From Hymenobacter wooponensis (GTDB taxonomy: Bacteria; Bacteroidota; Bacteroidia; Cytophagales; Hymenobacteraceae), in the NCBI RefSeq assembly GCF_004745865.1, contig NZ_SRKZ01000001.1:682001-746000 (forward strand): 64,000 nucleotides of DNA. Direction: 5' to 3'. Position 1 is the stretch's first letter; each line of letters opens with the position of its first letter. The notes beneath the pieces are model-generated. The model was not told the origin of the DNA. It was given only the letters and a program-made list of their open reading frames with translations, and ran no database searches. Shown here one piece after another: positions 1 to 8,116 of the stretch. A program made the position numbers and the translations under genes.

Positions 1-1105
1 GCCACGGATAGTTGAGCAGGCGCTGCATACCACGGCTTAGGCGCAGCTCCTGCCACAAGCGGTTATACACGGCGCCATCGTAGCCCTTCAGAAACTCCGG
101 TGTGAAGTTTTGCGCCTCGAAAGCCCTACCGGCCCAGTCGGCGGCGTGGCGGCCGGAAACCATGGCGTGGCTGATGCCTTCGCCGGAGAATGGATCGATG
201 AGGGAGCCCGCGTCGCCGAGCAGCAGGTAGCCGGCGCCCGAGAGTGGCCTACGCTTGGAGCCTAGCGGCAGCCCAAAGCCGCGCACGGGGCCCAGGCGCT
301 CTGCGGTAGCAAAACGTTCTTTAAGGGCTGGGTGGGTGTGCAGCATTTCCTCTAGCCGCTCCCGCAGCTTCACTTTCTTTTTGGATACAGCTTCCGTAAG
401 CATGCCTACGCCCACATTGGCCTCCCCATTGGGCAGCGGAAACACCCACAGGTAGCCGGGTAGAAAATCTTTGATGAAATGCAGCTCAATGAAATTATCG
501 GGGTGTAGGCCAGTTACGCCGCGGTAGTAAGCCCGCAGGCCGGCGCAGTGGTGGGCAGGCTCTAGCTCGTGGCCGCCAACCAGCCGCGCAAAGCTAGATT
601 GTGCCCCGTTAGCCACTAACAGTAGCTTGACCACAGCAAGCTCCTCGCCCGACTGGCCTAGCAGGCGCCAGCGTCCATCGGGCAGCTGTTCGTGCCGGGC
701 TACGTCTACGTTTTCGCGGAAATCTATTTCGGGCCGGCGCCGCACTTCTTCAATCAGAAAGTTATCGAAGTGAATTCGCTTGCTGATGTGGCCGGCTGAG
801 CGGTCGGTAGCGGCGTTGTACTTGGGCTTAAATGGCACGGCTAGCCGGCGACCATTAGGAGCATAGAAATCAATGCCCCAACTAGGCAGCTGAATGGGCT
901 CGGCGGCTAGGCGGTCGGGCAACTCCTCTCCTATTCGGCGAAGCTCATTGATGACTTTTCCGCTGAGCGCATCGCCGCACACTTTGTCGCGGGGGAAGGT
1001 GGCGCGGTCGAGGAGCAGGCAGCGGTGGCCAGCATTGGCTAGGTGAAGCGCCGCCGTGGCGCCGCCAGGGCCGGCACCCAGAATACAGATTGCAGTGTCA
1101 GGCAT
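1..1105 (-). CDS. Geranylgeranyl reductase family FAD-dependent oxidoreductase (3' end outside window)
   Basis: Reading from the ATG at 1105 leftwards gives an open frame of about 368 codons that runs off the left edge. The N-terminus has the dinucleotide-binding fold with ILGAGPGGATAA. Near residue 290-310 is the second FAD motif, LLGDAGSLIDPFSGEG, typical of the geranylgeranyl reductase / squalene-epoxidase-like flavoprotein group. The family reduces isoprenoid or lipid double bonds, so a role in menaquinone, carotenoid or membrane lipid metabolism is likely; the substrate cannot be told from sequence. It is divergent from the gene at 1396. I see no frame damage in the visible part. Confidence 0.85.
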   Translation of the reverse strand, partial: MPDTAICILGAGPGGATAALHLANAGHRCLLLDRATFPRDKVCGDALSGKVINELRRIGEELPDRLAAEPIQLPSWGIDFYAPNGRRLAVPFKPKYNAATDRSAGHISKRIHFDNFLIEEVRRRPEIDFRENVDVARHEQLPDGRWRLLGQSGEELAVVKLLLVANGAQSSFARLVGGHELEPAHHCAGLRAYYRGVTGLHPDNFIELHFIKDFLPGYLWVFPLPNGEANVGVGMLTEAVSKKKVKLRERLEEMLHTHPALKERFATAERLGPVRGFGLPLGSKRRPLSGAGYLLLGDAGSLIDPFSGEGISHAMVSGRHAADWAGRAFEAQNFTPEFLKGYDGAVYNRLWQELRLSRGMQRLLNYPW

Positions 1106-1359
1106 AGACTGGCGGCGAAGATACAAGCCAGAAACCGTAGGCCAGCCTACCAGCCCAGCAGATGCCGGCGGCAAGATCAGCGTGGCCTAGCCCCATGTAT
1201 TAACAGTAACCACAACCTCCTATCCGTTATATAAGTCCATAGCAACCACAGATAACGAGGCGTAACGGCAACCTACGGCGGAATTACACGTTTCTACCAG
1301 CTTCTTTACTAAGATGGTTTGTAGTTCCTTTTGCTAGCATACTGCTGCATAAGGTGCCA

Positions 1360-1367
1360 TAACTTTG
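1360..1367 (+). promoter_or_regulatory. Bacteroidota -7 element, TAACTTTG
   Basis: TAACTTTG matches the Bacteroidota -7 consensus TAnnTTTG and lies 28 bases before the ATG at 1396. No well-spaced -33 TTG was found. The rest of the 1106-1395 spacer holds nothing recognisable. Confidence 0.5.
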
Positions 1368-1395
1368 CTCTCTATTTCTTCCTTGCTCCCGTTCT

Positions 1396-1791
1396 ATGCC
1401 CCTACGCCTACTGCACCAAGATTCTACTATTTCAATTTTCTACGACTACCATCACGATTGGCTGTACGCCGACTGGACGGGCGACCAAAGCCTCGATTCT
1501 GTGCAAGGGGGCTGCCTGCGCATGCTCGATCTGCTGCGCAATGAGCGGTGTTCTAAAGTCCTCAACGACAATACGAAAGTCACGAGCATGTGGAGCGATG
1601 CCTCGGAATGGGTGGGCGCCACGTGGTTTCCACTTATGGCGGAAGCAGGCTTGGAGTATTTCGCCTGGGTGTACTCGCCCAACGTGTATAGCCGCCTCTC
1701 CGCCGACCTCTCTCTGCAACATACCACCCGCCCCATTGTGCTGGCCTTCGATAGCCAAGAGATGGCGACGAACTGGCTAAAGCTGATGTAG
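1396..1791 (+). CDS. Small SpoIIAA/STAS-like protein of unknown function
   Basis: A 131-residue soluble protein without signal peptide or membrane segment. The layout (beta strand with LYADWTG, helix with a conserved-looking LNDNTKV strand, C-terminal helix ending in NWLKLM) resembles small SpoIIAA-like/STAS-fold proteins that are abundant in Hymenobacter and relatives; that is a resemblance judged by eye. The ATG at 1396 was chosen because it follows the -7 element TAACTTTG. A longer overlapping frame from 1331 has no family-like features. Function unknown. Confidence 0.6.
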   Translation: MPLRLLHQDSTISIFYDYHHDWLYADWTGDQSLDSVQGGCLRMLDLLRNERCSKVLNDNTKVTSMWSDASEWVGATWFPLMAEAGLEYFAWVYSPNVYSRLSADLSLQHTTRPIVLAFDSQEMATNWLKLM

Positions 1792-1865
1792 GCCAGACGG
1801 CCTAGCCCTCATTGAGCACGTAATTTCCACTTTGACTACCTGAGTGGCCTATAGGCTTTCGTTGT

Positions 1866-1873
1866 TACCTTCG
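1866..1873 (+). promoter_or_regulatory. -7 element TACCTTCG of fabG
   Basis: TACCTTCG (one mismatch to TAnnTTTG) ends only five bases before the fabG ATG at 1879, so the predicted transcript would be leaderless or nearly so. Confidence 0.4.
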
Positions 1874-1878
1874 CCTCC

Positions 1879-2628
1879 ATGACGAAACTGCTCGAAGGAA
1901 AAGTGGCCCTGATTACGGGTGCTTCTAAAGGAATCGGCCGCGCCATTGCGGTGTATTTCGCCCAACAGGGCGCTCAGGTGGCTTTCACCTACCTCTCCAG
2001 CGTAGAAAAAGGCCAACAGCTTGAACAAGAGCTGGCTGCCCACGGCACCAAAGTAAAAGGTTTCCGCTCCGATGCCTCTATCTACGCCGAGGCGGAGAAG
2101 CTGGTGGAAGATGTAGTAACCGAGTTCGGCAAGCTGGATGTGCTGGTGAACAACGCCGGTATCACCCAGGACGGCCTACTCATGCGCATGAGCGAGCAGC
2201 AGTGGGACCAGGTAATCGACGTGAACCTGAAGTCGGTGTTTAACCTGACTAAAGCCGCTACCAAGCCCATGATGCGCGCCAAAGCCGGCAGCATCATCAA
2301 CATGACCTCCGTAGTAGGCATCAAAGGCAACGCTGGCCAGGCCAACTACGCAGCTTCCAAAGCTGGTATTATCGGCTTCACGAAGTCGGTAGCTCTGGAG
2401 CTAGGTTCGCGTAATATCCGCTGCAACGCCATTGCGCCGGGCTTCATTGAAACCGAAATGACGGGTGCCCTCGACCCCAAGCAGGTTGATGAGTGGCGCA
2501 AGGCTATTCCGCTGCGCCGCGGCGGCACCCCCGAAGACGTGGCCAAAGCCACTGCCTTCCTCGCCTCCGACGACAGCAGCTATATCAGCGGCCAAGTGCT
2601 GCAGGTAGACGGTGGCATGCTGACCTAG
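1879..2628 (+). CDS. fabG: 3-oxoacyl-ACP reductase FabG
   Basis: A 249-residue short-chain dehydrogenase. It has the NADPH-binding TGASKGIGRAI near residue 14, NNAGITQDGLL near 90, catalytic Ser in NMTSVVG near 142, and the Tyr-Lys pair in NYAASKAG near 155. The C-terminal IAPGFIETEM and SSYISGQVLQVDGGM are characteristic of FabG. It reduces 3-oxoacyl-ACP to 3-hydroxyacyl-ACP in the fatty acid elongation cycle in the cytoplasm. It is monocistronic, with its own -7 element and a hairpin terminator. The stop TAG sits inside a CTAGGCCA motif that recurs across the window. Confidence 0.92.
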   Translation: MTKLLEGKVALITGASKGIGRAIAVYFAQQGAQVAFTYLSSVEKGQQLEQELAAHGTKVKGFRSDASIYAEAEKLVEDVVTEFGKLDVLVNNAGITQDGLLMRMSEQQWDQVIDVNLKSVFNLTKAATKPMMRAKAGSIINMTSVVGIKGNAGQANYAASKAGIIGFTKSVALELGSRNIRCNAIAPGFIETEMTGALDPKQVDEWRKAIPLRRGGTPEDVAKATAFLASDDSSYISGQVLQVDGGMLT

Positions 2629-2650
2629 GCCACCCCCTTATAAACTTACA

Positions 2651-2690
2651 AACAACAATGCCGAGCCTGTGCAGGCTCGGCATTGTTGTT
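2651..2690. terminator. Bidirectional hairpin terminator between fabG and the Roadblock gene
   Basis: Perfect inverted repeat with 19-base arms (2651-2669 and 2672-2690), centre TG, arms beginning AACAACAATGCC. It lies between two convergent genes and can serve both strands. Confidence 0.8.
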
Positions 2691-2707
2691 TGTGGTGCAG
2701 TAGCGCC

Positions 2708-3088
2708 TTAGTTTAGCTGCGCAACGTGGCTGCGCAGCACCTCGCGTGCAATGGCGAGGTTGGTATCCCGCGCATTCACCACCAGATAAATGAATTTGGT
2801 ACCAGCATCTGTCAGCTTCAGCAAGTGCAACTGATTCGACATCGTGACCAGAATGTCGTCGATGGTTTCGCCTTGCAGCTTCAGGGCCGACATGGCCTTT
2901 TGCTTCTGCTTTACTACTTCGGTATTGTAAGCCGCTGCCGTGTCGGGGTTAATAGTGGGCGAGTTAGAGTGTGAAGCCAAGCTCATGCCCGAGTTAATAT
3001 CTACGACGGCCACGGCCAGTAGGTTAGACAAGTCTTTGATGATACCATCTACTACTTTGCCTGCGGGGTTGTTTAAAGTATACGCCAT
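2708..3088 (-). CDS. Roadblock/LC7 domain protein
   Basis: A 126-residue protein with the Roadblock/LC7 arrangement: an N-terminal helix, strands AVAVVDINSGMSLAS, a long Gln/Lys-rich helix, strands DILVTMSNQLHLLKL and KFIYLVVNA, and a C-terminal helix RDTNLAIAREVL. Family members such as MglB act as regulators or scaffolds for small Ras-like GTPases; in Bacteroidota many stand alone, as here, with no GTPase gene nearby. It has no signal peptide. It is convergent with fabG. The family assignment is by pattern; the partner is unknown. Confidence 0.72.
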   Translation of the reverse strand: MAYTLNNPAGKVVDGIIKDLSNLLAVAVVDINSGMSLASHSNSPTINPDTAAAYNTEVVKQKQKAMSALKLQGETIDDILVTMSNQLHLLKLTDAGTKFIYLVVNARDTNLAIAREVLRSHVAQLN

Positions 3089-3260
3089 TGTAAGCTGAAA
3101 GAGAAATAAGACCTGAACGCCAGACTATGATTGCGACAGCAAATGTTGGGGTTCTGGCACTCTATTTCTATGACCACAATTAGCATCAACCATTGATCTT
3201 CGTCATTGGAATTGTCATTTTCTTTGTCAATTATAACTTTACCTATTTCCTATCCTACTT

Positions 3261-3935
3261 ATGTCCCGGCCCTTCGTTCTGCTCTCTCTGTTTCTGCTAC
3301 TCACCGCATCACTAGTGGCCTACCCGCGCCTGCACCGCCGGCTGGCTCGCTATCAGCAAACGCAAGCGGCCCAGACAATGGTGATCCAACTGGCACCCAA
3401 GCTTCGCAACGGCGACTTGGTTTTCCAAACCTCCCAATCGGCCCAGAGCCAGGCTATTCAGCTCGCCACGCACTCACCCTACAGCCACTGCGGTATTCTG
3501 TTTCGGAAAGAGGGCGAGTGGCGCGTGTTTGAGGCCGTACAGCCTGTGAGCGAAACGTCCCTGGCGACCTGGGCTGCGCGCGGCAAAGATGGTAAAGTGG
3601 TAGTAAAGCGCCTGCGCGATGCCGAAACCGTGCTAACACCCGCAGCACTATAACGCTTACAAGCCGCTGGTGAACAGTACCGCGGCAAGAACTATGACCT
3701 CTATTTCGGCTGGTCTGATGATCGTATTTACTGCTCCGAGCTGCTTTGGAAGATGTACCAGCAAGCAACCGGCCGCGAAATTGGAAAGCTGCAGACGCTA
3801 CGCGAGTTCGACCTAGGCCACCCCGCCGTGCAAGCCAAGCTGCAGGAGCGCTACGGCAAGCGTATTCCGCTAAATGAAAAAGTTATTTCTCCCGTGCGGA
3901 TGCTGGAGAGCCAAGAGTTGATGACGGTAAACTAG
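3261..3935 (+). pseudogene. YiiX/YebB-like permuted NlpC/P60 hydrolase interrupted by an in-frame TAA
   Basis: The first open part, 3261-3653, has an N-terminal membrane anchor or signal (SRPFVLLSLFLLLTASLVAY), then NGDLVFQ and HSPYSHCGILF. A TAA at 3651-3653 stops it, but the same frame continues without change: RLQAAGEQYRGKNYDLYFGW and IYCSELLWKMYQ, to the stop at 3933-3935. In this circularly permuted papain-like family the catalytic His (SHxGI) precedes the catalytic Cys (YCSEL), so the stop separates the two. Either the gene is inactivated, the base is a sequencing error, or the stop is read through. Members act on peptide or lipid amide bonds in the envelope. The C-terminal half has an internal ATG at 3753 but would lack the His. 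Confidence 0.75.
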
Positions 3936-3957
3936 GCCAGTCCTATCCTTATACTGA

Positions 3958-5232
3958 TTACTTGCCCGAACCCGCGGTAGCTTTATCATAGGAAAACGGC
4001 AGGCTCATCCGAATCTCGTGGTCCTCACCGCTCGAGTTAGTGAAGCGAGCGGTGCGCATAACACGTTGGGCTTCTTCATCGCAGCCGCTCCCCAACCCTT
4101 TTACCACGAGCACCTTTTGTGGTACGCCTTGCGGGTCAATGACCATTTGCAGAACTACATCGCCAGTCACTTTATTCTTCCTGGCTTGCGCAGGATAGGT
4201 AAGTCGAGTGCACAATTCCTCGTAGCTTCCAATTAGCTCTACCGGTGACTTATACTCTTCCCTGGCTTGAGGCGACACGTACAGCTCTGGCGGGTTTGGG
4301 TTATGCGCAGCCGTAGGCACCTGGTACGTAATACCATGCTGTTGCAGATAGAGCTCCAGTGGTACCATTCCTACTTTAGCTCGCCGCAGATTTACGTTAG
4401 GCTCGTCCTCGATAGGATACAACTGCTTGCGACCATCAGGCCAGAAATGAGACTGAGACCCGTAGACCTGCTTCTCTCCTTTCTCTGTTTTCAGCCGGTC
4501 AACTAACAGTGCCAGCGCCGACCAAGATATATCGCCCCGGTCAGCTGCCGCGGTCAATAAGGGCAGGTACTTTTCGTCTGGAGTATGCTGAATGATAAAG
4601 AATACTACTCCTTTCTGATACTCCCCTACCTGCGCTTTGCCTGGGTAGCCGTTACGCGTAAGTAAGCTATCAGCCTGGCGAATGAGGAGCGGATCAAGCG
4701 CACCTTGCTGAGCCATAGCCTCCTGAGCAGCGCGTGAATTTACTCCATATTGGCGGTCTGCCTCCTCGGCAACTACGCGGTAATGCTGGTCTTGATAATG
4801 CATTTTCTCCAGCAGCCTTACTAGCGGCTGATTGAAGCCTGCTTCGTGCTTCCGTTGCTTCTGACGAGCGGCGGCGAGAATTTTCGTCCAGTCACGTTGT
4901 GTGGTAAGGCTCGCGAAGGCGGCAGTGCCTTGGAGTTCTTGCTCCCGAAAGAAGCCTTTGGATACTGCTTGGCCCAACAACTCAAGCGCTGCTTTGGCCT
5001 CGTGGTTTTTGGCGGCGGCTTGGGCTGCGAAGTAATAGTCGTGAGCGGCACCTGATTGCTGCTTTAGGGCTTGCTGGTACGTAGCGCTGGCGGCGGCATA
5101 TTCCTGCCGTAGTAATTGCTGTTGCGCAACTATTAGCGCCTTATCTGCCGTCTGGGCAAGTGCCGAATATGTACCACAGCTACCCCATAACAGAGCACCC
5201 ACAATCATAGCCTTGGAGAAAGAATAATACAT
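3958..5232 (-). CDS. Periplasmic TonB C-terminal domain protein
   Basis: About 424 residues from the ATG at 5232, chosen because it begins a signal peptide (IVGALLWGSCGTYSALAQ); the frame is open further upstream. Residues 30-130 are Ala/Gln-rich helices that look like TPR repeats (AAATYQQAL, AAQAAAKNHEAKAALELLG). The last 90 residues match a TonB C-terminal domain: TYPAQARKNKVTGDVVLQMV and GSGCDEEAQRVMRTARF. Unlike true TonB it has no uncleaved N-terminal anchor or proline-rich spanner, so it is probably a periplasmic or envelope protein using the fold for binding. It is divergent from the VWA gene. Confidence 0.7.
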   Translation of the reverse strand: MYYSFSKAMIVGALLWGSCGTYSALAQTADKALIVAQQQLLRQEYAAASATYQQALKQQSGAAHDYYFAAQAAAKNHEAKAALELLGQAVSKGFFREQELQGTAAFASLTTQRDWTKILAAARQKQRKHEAGFNQPLVRLLEKMHYQDQHYRVVAEEADRQYGVNSRAAQEAMAQQGALDPLLIRQADSLLTRNGYPGKAQVGEYQKGVVFFIIQHTPDEKYLPLLTAAADRGDISWSALALLVDRLKTEKGEKQVYGSQSHFWPDGRKQLYPIEDEPNVNLRRAKVGMVPLELYLQQHGITYQVPTAAHNPNPPELYVSPQAREEYKSPVELIGSYEELCTRLTYPAQARKNKVTGDVVLQMVIDPQGVPQKVLVVKGLGSGCDEEAQRVMRTARFTNSSGEDHEIRMSLPFSYDKATAGSGK

Positions 5233-5271
5233 CACCACCAGAAGATAGATGCCTGTTAGGGCGTTCTGATT

Positions 5272-5291
5272 AATATCTTCACCAAGATATT
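5272..5291. promoter_or_regulatory. Short palindrome in the divergent promoter region
   Basis: AATATCTT (5272-5279) and AAGATATT (5284-5291) form an 8-base inverted repeat with a CACC centre, 40 bases upstream of the ATG at 5232. It could be an operator or simply an AT-rich promoter feature; no regulator is implied. Confidence 0.3.
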
Positions 5292-5391
5292 GCTTTTTAC
5301 TCTTCTCGGTCACTCCCTCTGCATCTTCCCTACCTTCGCATTCCTTCCTGCCCCGGCCACGCAACTAAGCCGCAATAAACCGGGTTCTTGA

Positions 5392-7485
5392 TTGCGTTGC
5401 TATACCGTTCTGCCTTTGCTACTATCTGCTTCTCCCTGGTTTATACTCTTGTGCTTGGCTGTAGGCGCGGGCTACGCGGCCCTGCTCTACTCGGCTAAAG
5501 CGCCCTGGAGCCGGGCCGTAAACTATGCGCTGGCCTTCGTGCGCTTTGCGGTAGTAAGCTTCCTGTGCTTCCTGCTGCTCTCACCCTTCATCCGGACGAC
5601 CACCACTACCACCGAAGCGCCTACCGTGGTGCTGGCTGTTGATAACTCCCAGTCGGTAGGCCTGTTTACGCCCACGGCGGTGCTAGGCCAAACCACCCAG
5701 GGCTTAACTAAACTGGCCGAAACCTTGCGCGGCCGGGGTTTCCGGGTAGAAACGCGGGTGCTGGATGCCGCTAGGCCAGTCCGTCCCGACTCGCTGCAGT
5801 TCAAGGCTGCCTCCTCGGATATCGATGGCCTGCTCACCACCATTCGGGAAGGGTACGAGGGCCGCAACCTGGCCGGTGTGGTCCTGGCTTCTGATGGCCT
5901 CGTAAACCAGGGCCGCGCGCCTCAGTACACCGACTACAATTTCCCCATTTACAGCCTCGCCCTAGGCGATACCATTGCTAAGAAGGACTTAAGTCTGCCC
6001 CAGCTTACCTACAACCGCGTGGCCTTTAGTGGCAACCAGTTCCCCATTGAGGCGGAGGTGGCCTACGATGGGTTTGCGGGTCAGGTAGCTACTGTGATTC
6101 TGCGCGAAAACGGCCGGATATTGCAAACCAAGCGCGTAAACCTGCCTTCCGGGCAGCGGCGCACCAAAACTACCTTCCTCATTACGGCGCCCGCGCCCGG
6201 CAAACGCCGCTACGAAGTGGTGATTGAGAAGCAGGACGGCGAGTTTACTGACCTCAACAACGCCAAGTTTGCCTACGTGGAAGTGGTGAAGGGCAAGCTG
6301 CGCGTGCTGCTGGCCGGCGCTGCCCCCCACCCTGACCTCAAAGCCCTGCGCGCGGCCATCATCACCAACGACAACTTCGACCTAACCACCTACCTGCCCG
6401 GTATTGCCCCACTCAAGGCCCAGGACTATGATGTGGCCATTTTGCACCAACTGCCTTCCCAGAGTGGCCTAGGCCAAGAGGTACTGAACTTGGTGCGCAC
6501 GCGGCGCCTGCCCGCACTCTACATTCTCGGGGCACAGTCAGATTTTGGGGCGTACAACTCCCTAAACGCCGGCCTCACGGTGCAGCCCCGCGGCCAGCAG
6601 ACCGACGACGTGACGCCCACACTCAACTCGGCCTTTTCGCGCTTCACGTTTGAGGAAGATGCCTTAAAGCGGTTTACTGCCTACCCACCCGCGCCAGTAC
6701 CCTTCGGGGAAGTGCGCCTGGGTGGCGGGGCCGAAGCTGCCCTGTGGCAGCAGGTGGGCCGCGTGAAAACGCAGAAGCCCCTGCTGGTTTTCGGGGGTAC
6801 GCCGGCCCAGCGGCAGGCTACCCTGCTCACCGATGGCAGCTGGCAGTGGCGCCTGCAGGAAGCCGTGGAGCACGACGACCGGCCCGAGGCCTACGACCGC
6901 CTCATCATCCGGACGCTGCAGCTGCTCACCCAAAATGCCAACAAAAAGCGCCTCGACGTGTACCCCACGCAAGATGCTTTCACCTCTCAGGATGACATCA
7001 CCTTCGGGGCTGAGACATACAACGCCATTTTTGAGCGCATCTACGGCCAGCAGATTACCCTCACACTAACCGACGAGCAGCAAAAAAACCGCACGTTTAC
7101 CTTCACGAACAGCGAAGACGGTGCGCCCCTACATGTTGGTCCGCTGCCCGGTGGCCTATACCGCTATGTAGCCCGCGCTACCCTCGGGGGCCAGGCGCAG
7201 CAAGACCGCGGCGAGGTGCTGGTGCAGGATCAGCAGTTGGAAGCCCTGCAGTCGCGCGCCGACCACAACTTGCTCTACCAGCTGGCGCGCCGCAGTGGGC
7301 AGCGGCTCTACTACCCGGCGCAGTTTCAGCAGCTCAGTCAGGATATTCAGAAGGCCAACTACAAGCCCATTATTTATGAGCAGGAAGATCTGAAGGATCT
7401 TATTAACCTCAAATGGCTGTTCTTCCTGCTGCTAGGCCTCCTGACGGTGGAGTGGGCCACCCGTAAATACTCCGGCGGCGTTTAG
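5392..7485 (+). CDS. Membrane-anchored VWA-like domain protein
   Basis: A 697-residue protein. Two N-terminal membrane segments (residues about 15-35 and 40-65) precede a VWA-like region that opens with VVLAVDNSQSV, a metal-binding DxSxS motif. After a beta-rich middle and a region around 330-560 reminiscent of class I amidotransferase-like folds in Bacteroidota VWA proteins, a third membrane segment (LKWLFFLLLGLLTVEW) lies at the C-terminus. The frame opens right after a TGA at 5389-5391 and has no ATG for many residues, so the TTG at 5392 is the best start. A TACCTTCG -7-like element is near 5333. The function is unknown; related Bat-type VWA proteins work in the envelope. Confidence 0.65.
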   Translation: MRCYTVLPLLLSASPWFILLCLAVGAGYAALLYSAKAPWSRAVNYALAFVRFAVVSFLCFLLLSPFIRTTTTTTEAPTVVLAVDNSQSVGLFTPTAVLGQTTQGLTKLAETLRGRGFRVETRVLDAARPVRPDSLQFKAASSDIDGLLTTIREGYEGRNLAGVVLASDGLVNQGRAPQYTDYNFPIYSLALGDTIAKKDLSLPQLTYNRVAFSGNQFPIEAEVAYDGFAGQVATVILRENGRILQTKRVNLPSGQRRTKTTFLITAPAPGKRRYEVVIEKQDGEFTDLNNAKFAYVEVVKGKLRVLLAGAAPHPDLKALRAAIITNDNFDLTTYLPGIAPLKAQDYDVAILHQLPSQSGLGQEVLNLVRTRRLPALYILGAQSDFGAYNSLNAGLTVQPRGQQTDDVTPTLNSAFSRFTFEEDALKRFTAYPPAPVPFGEVRLGGGAEAALWQQVGRVKTQKPLLVFGGTPAQRQATLLTDGSWQWRLQEAVEHDDRPEAYDRLIIRTLQLLTQNANKKRLDVYPTQDAFTSQDDITFGAETYNAIFERIYGQQITLTLTDEQQKNRTFTFTNSEDGAPLHVGPLPGGLYRYVARATLGGQAQQDRGEVLVQDQQLEALQSRADHNLLYQLARRSGQRLYYPAQFQQLSQDIQKANYKPIIYEQEDLKDLINLKWLFFLLLGLLTVEWATRKYSGGV

Positions 7486-7582
7486 CACTCCAAGTACTTT
7501 TCCTGCTCCGCCTTCTGGCACAGCCTCATTTGGGTCATTGCCGGAGGCGGATAGCATAGAAGCCCGATACCTTTTTCTAGTG

Positions 7583-8014
7583 ATGAAAACCACTCTTTTC
7601 CTTTTACTTCCTGCCGTGCTGCTACTGGGTAGTTGCAAGAAGTCGACCGATAAGCAGGCCGAGTTGGCCGTGCAGGACTTCGTGCGCAACCGTGTCAGTG
7701 ATGCCGCCAACTATTTCCCGGGCAAGTTCAAGCTCAAGCCCTACACCAAGCGCGACTCGTTGCTGTATCTGGCTGAGCTGGCCCAAATCAACGGAGCACC
7801 CGCGCCGCCCGCCCCTACCGCCGCCGACACTGCCCGCATCGGGATTCTGGTGCGCCACGACTACCGCGACGAGATGCGCGATGGCGAAATGATCCGGGAT
7901 AGTGGCGAATATGTGGTGCGGCCCAATGGCGAAGTGCGGTTACTGATGGCTGAAAGCGTGCGGCAGAAGCGCTTGAAGCAGGTACAGCAACAATCGGTGG
8001 GCGCACTGCGCTAG
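7583..8014 (+). CDS. Small lipoprotein of unknown function
   Basis: A 143-residue predicted lipoprotein: signal TTLFLLLPAVLLLGSC with lipobox LLGSC, Cys at about residue 19, followed by KKST. The mature part is alpha/beta with many charged residues (HDYRDEMRDGEMIRDSGEY). No family recognised. The ATG at 7583 was chosen because it starts the signal peptide; the frame is open from 7538. Confidence 0.65.
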   Translation: MKTTLFLLLPAVLLLGSCKKSTDKQAELAVQDFVRNRVSDAANYFPGKFKLKPYTKRDSLLYLAELAQINGAPAPPAPTAADTARIGILVRHDYRDEMRDGEMIRDSGEYVVRPNGEVRLLMAESVRQKRLKQVQQQSVGALR

Positions 8015-8030
8015 TGCGGGTAGGAGCTGG

Positions 8031-8038
8031 TACCTTTG
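8031..8038 (+). promoter_or_regulatory. -7 element TACCTTTG upstream of the pseudouridine synthase
   Basis: Exact match to TAnnTTTG, 78 bases before the ATG at 8117, in the gap after the lipoprotein gene. No clear -33. Confidence 0.55.
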
Positions 8039-8116
8039 TGGACTTTTTTCCGTTTCGTCCGATATTCATCGGACCCATCACGGCTCCGGCGCAAGCCTAG
8101 GCCACTCCGCTAAGCC

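Noticed and set aside
1331..1780. A 149-codon frame overlapping the SpoIIAA-like gene
   Set aside because: It starts upstream of the -7 element and lacks any recognisable fold; the frame from 1396 looks like a real protein.
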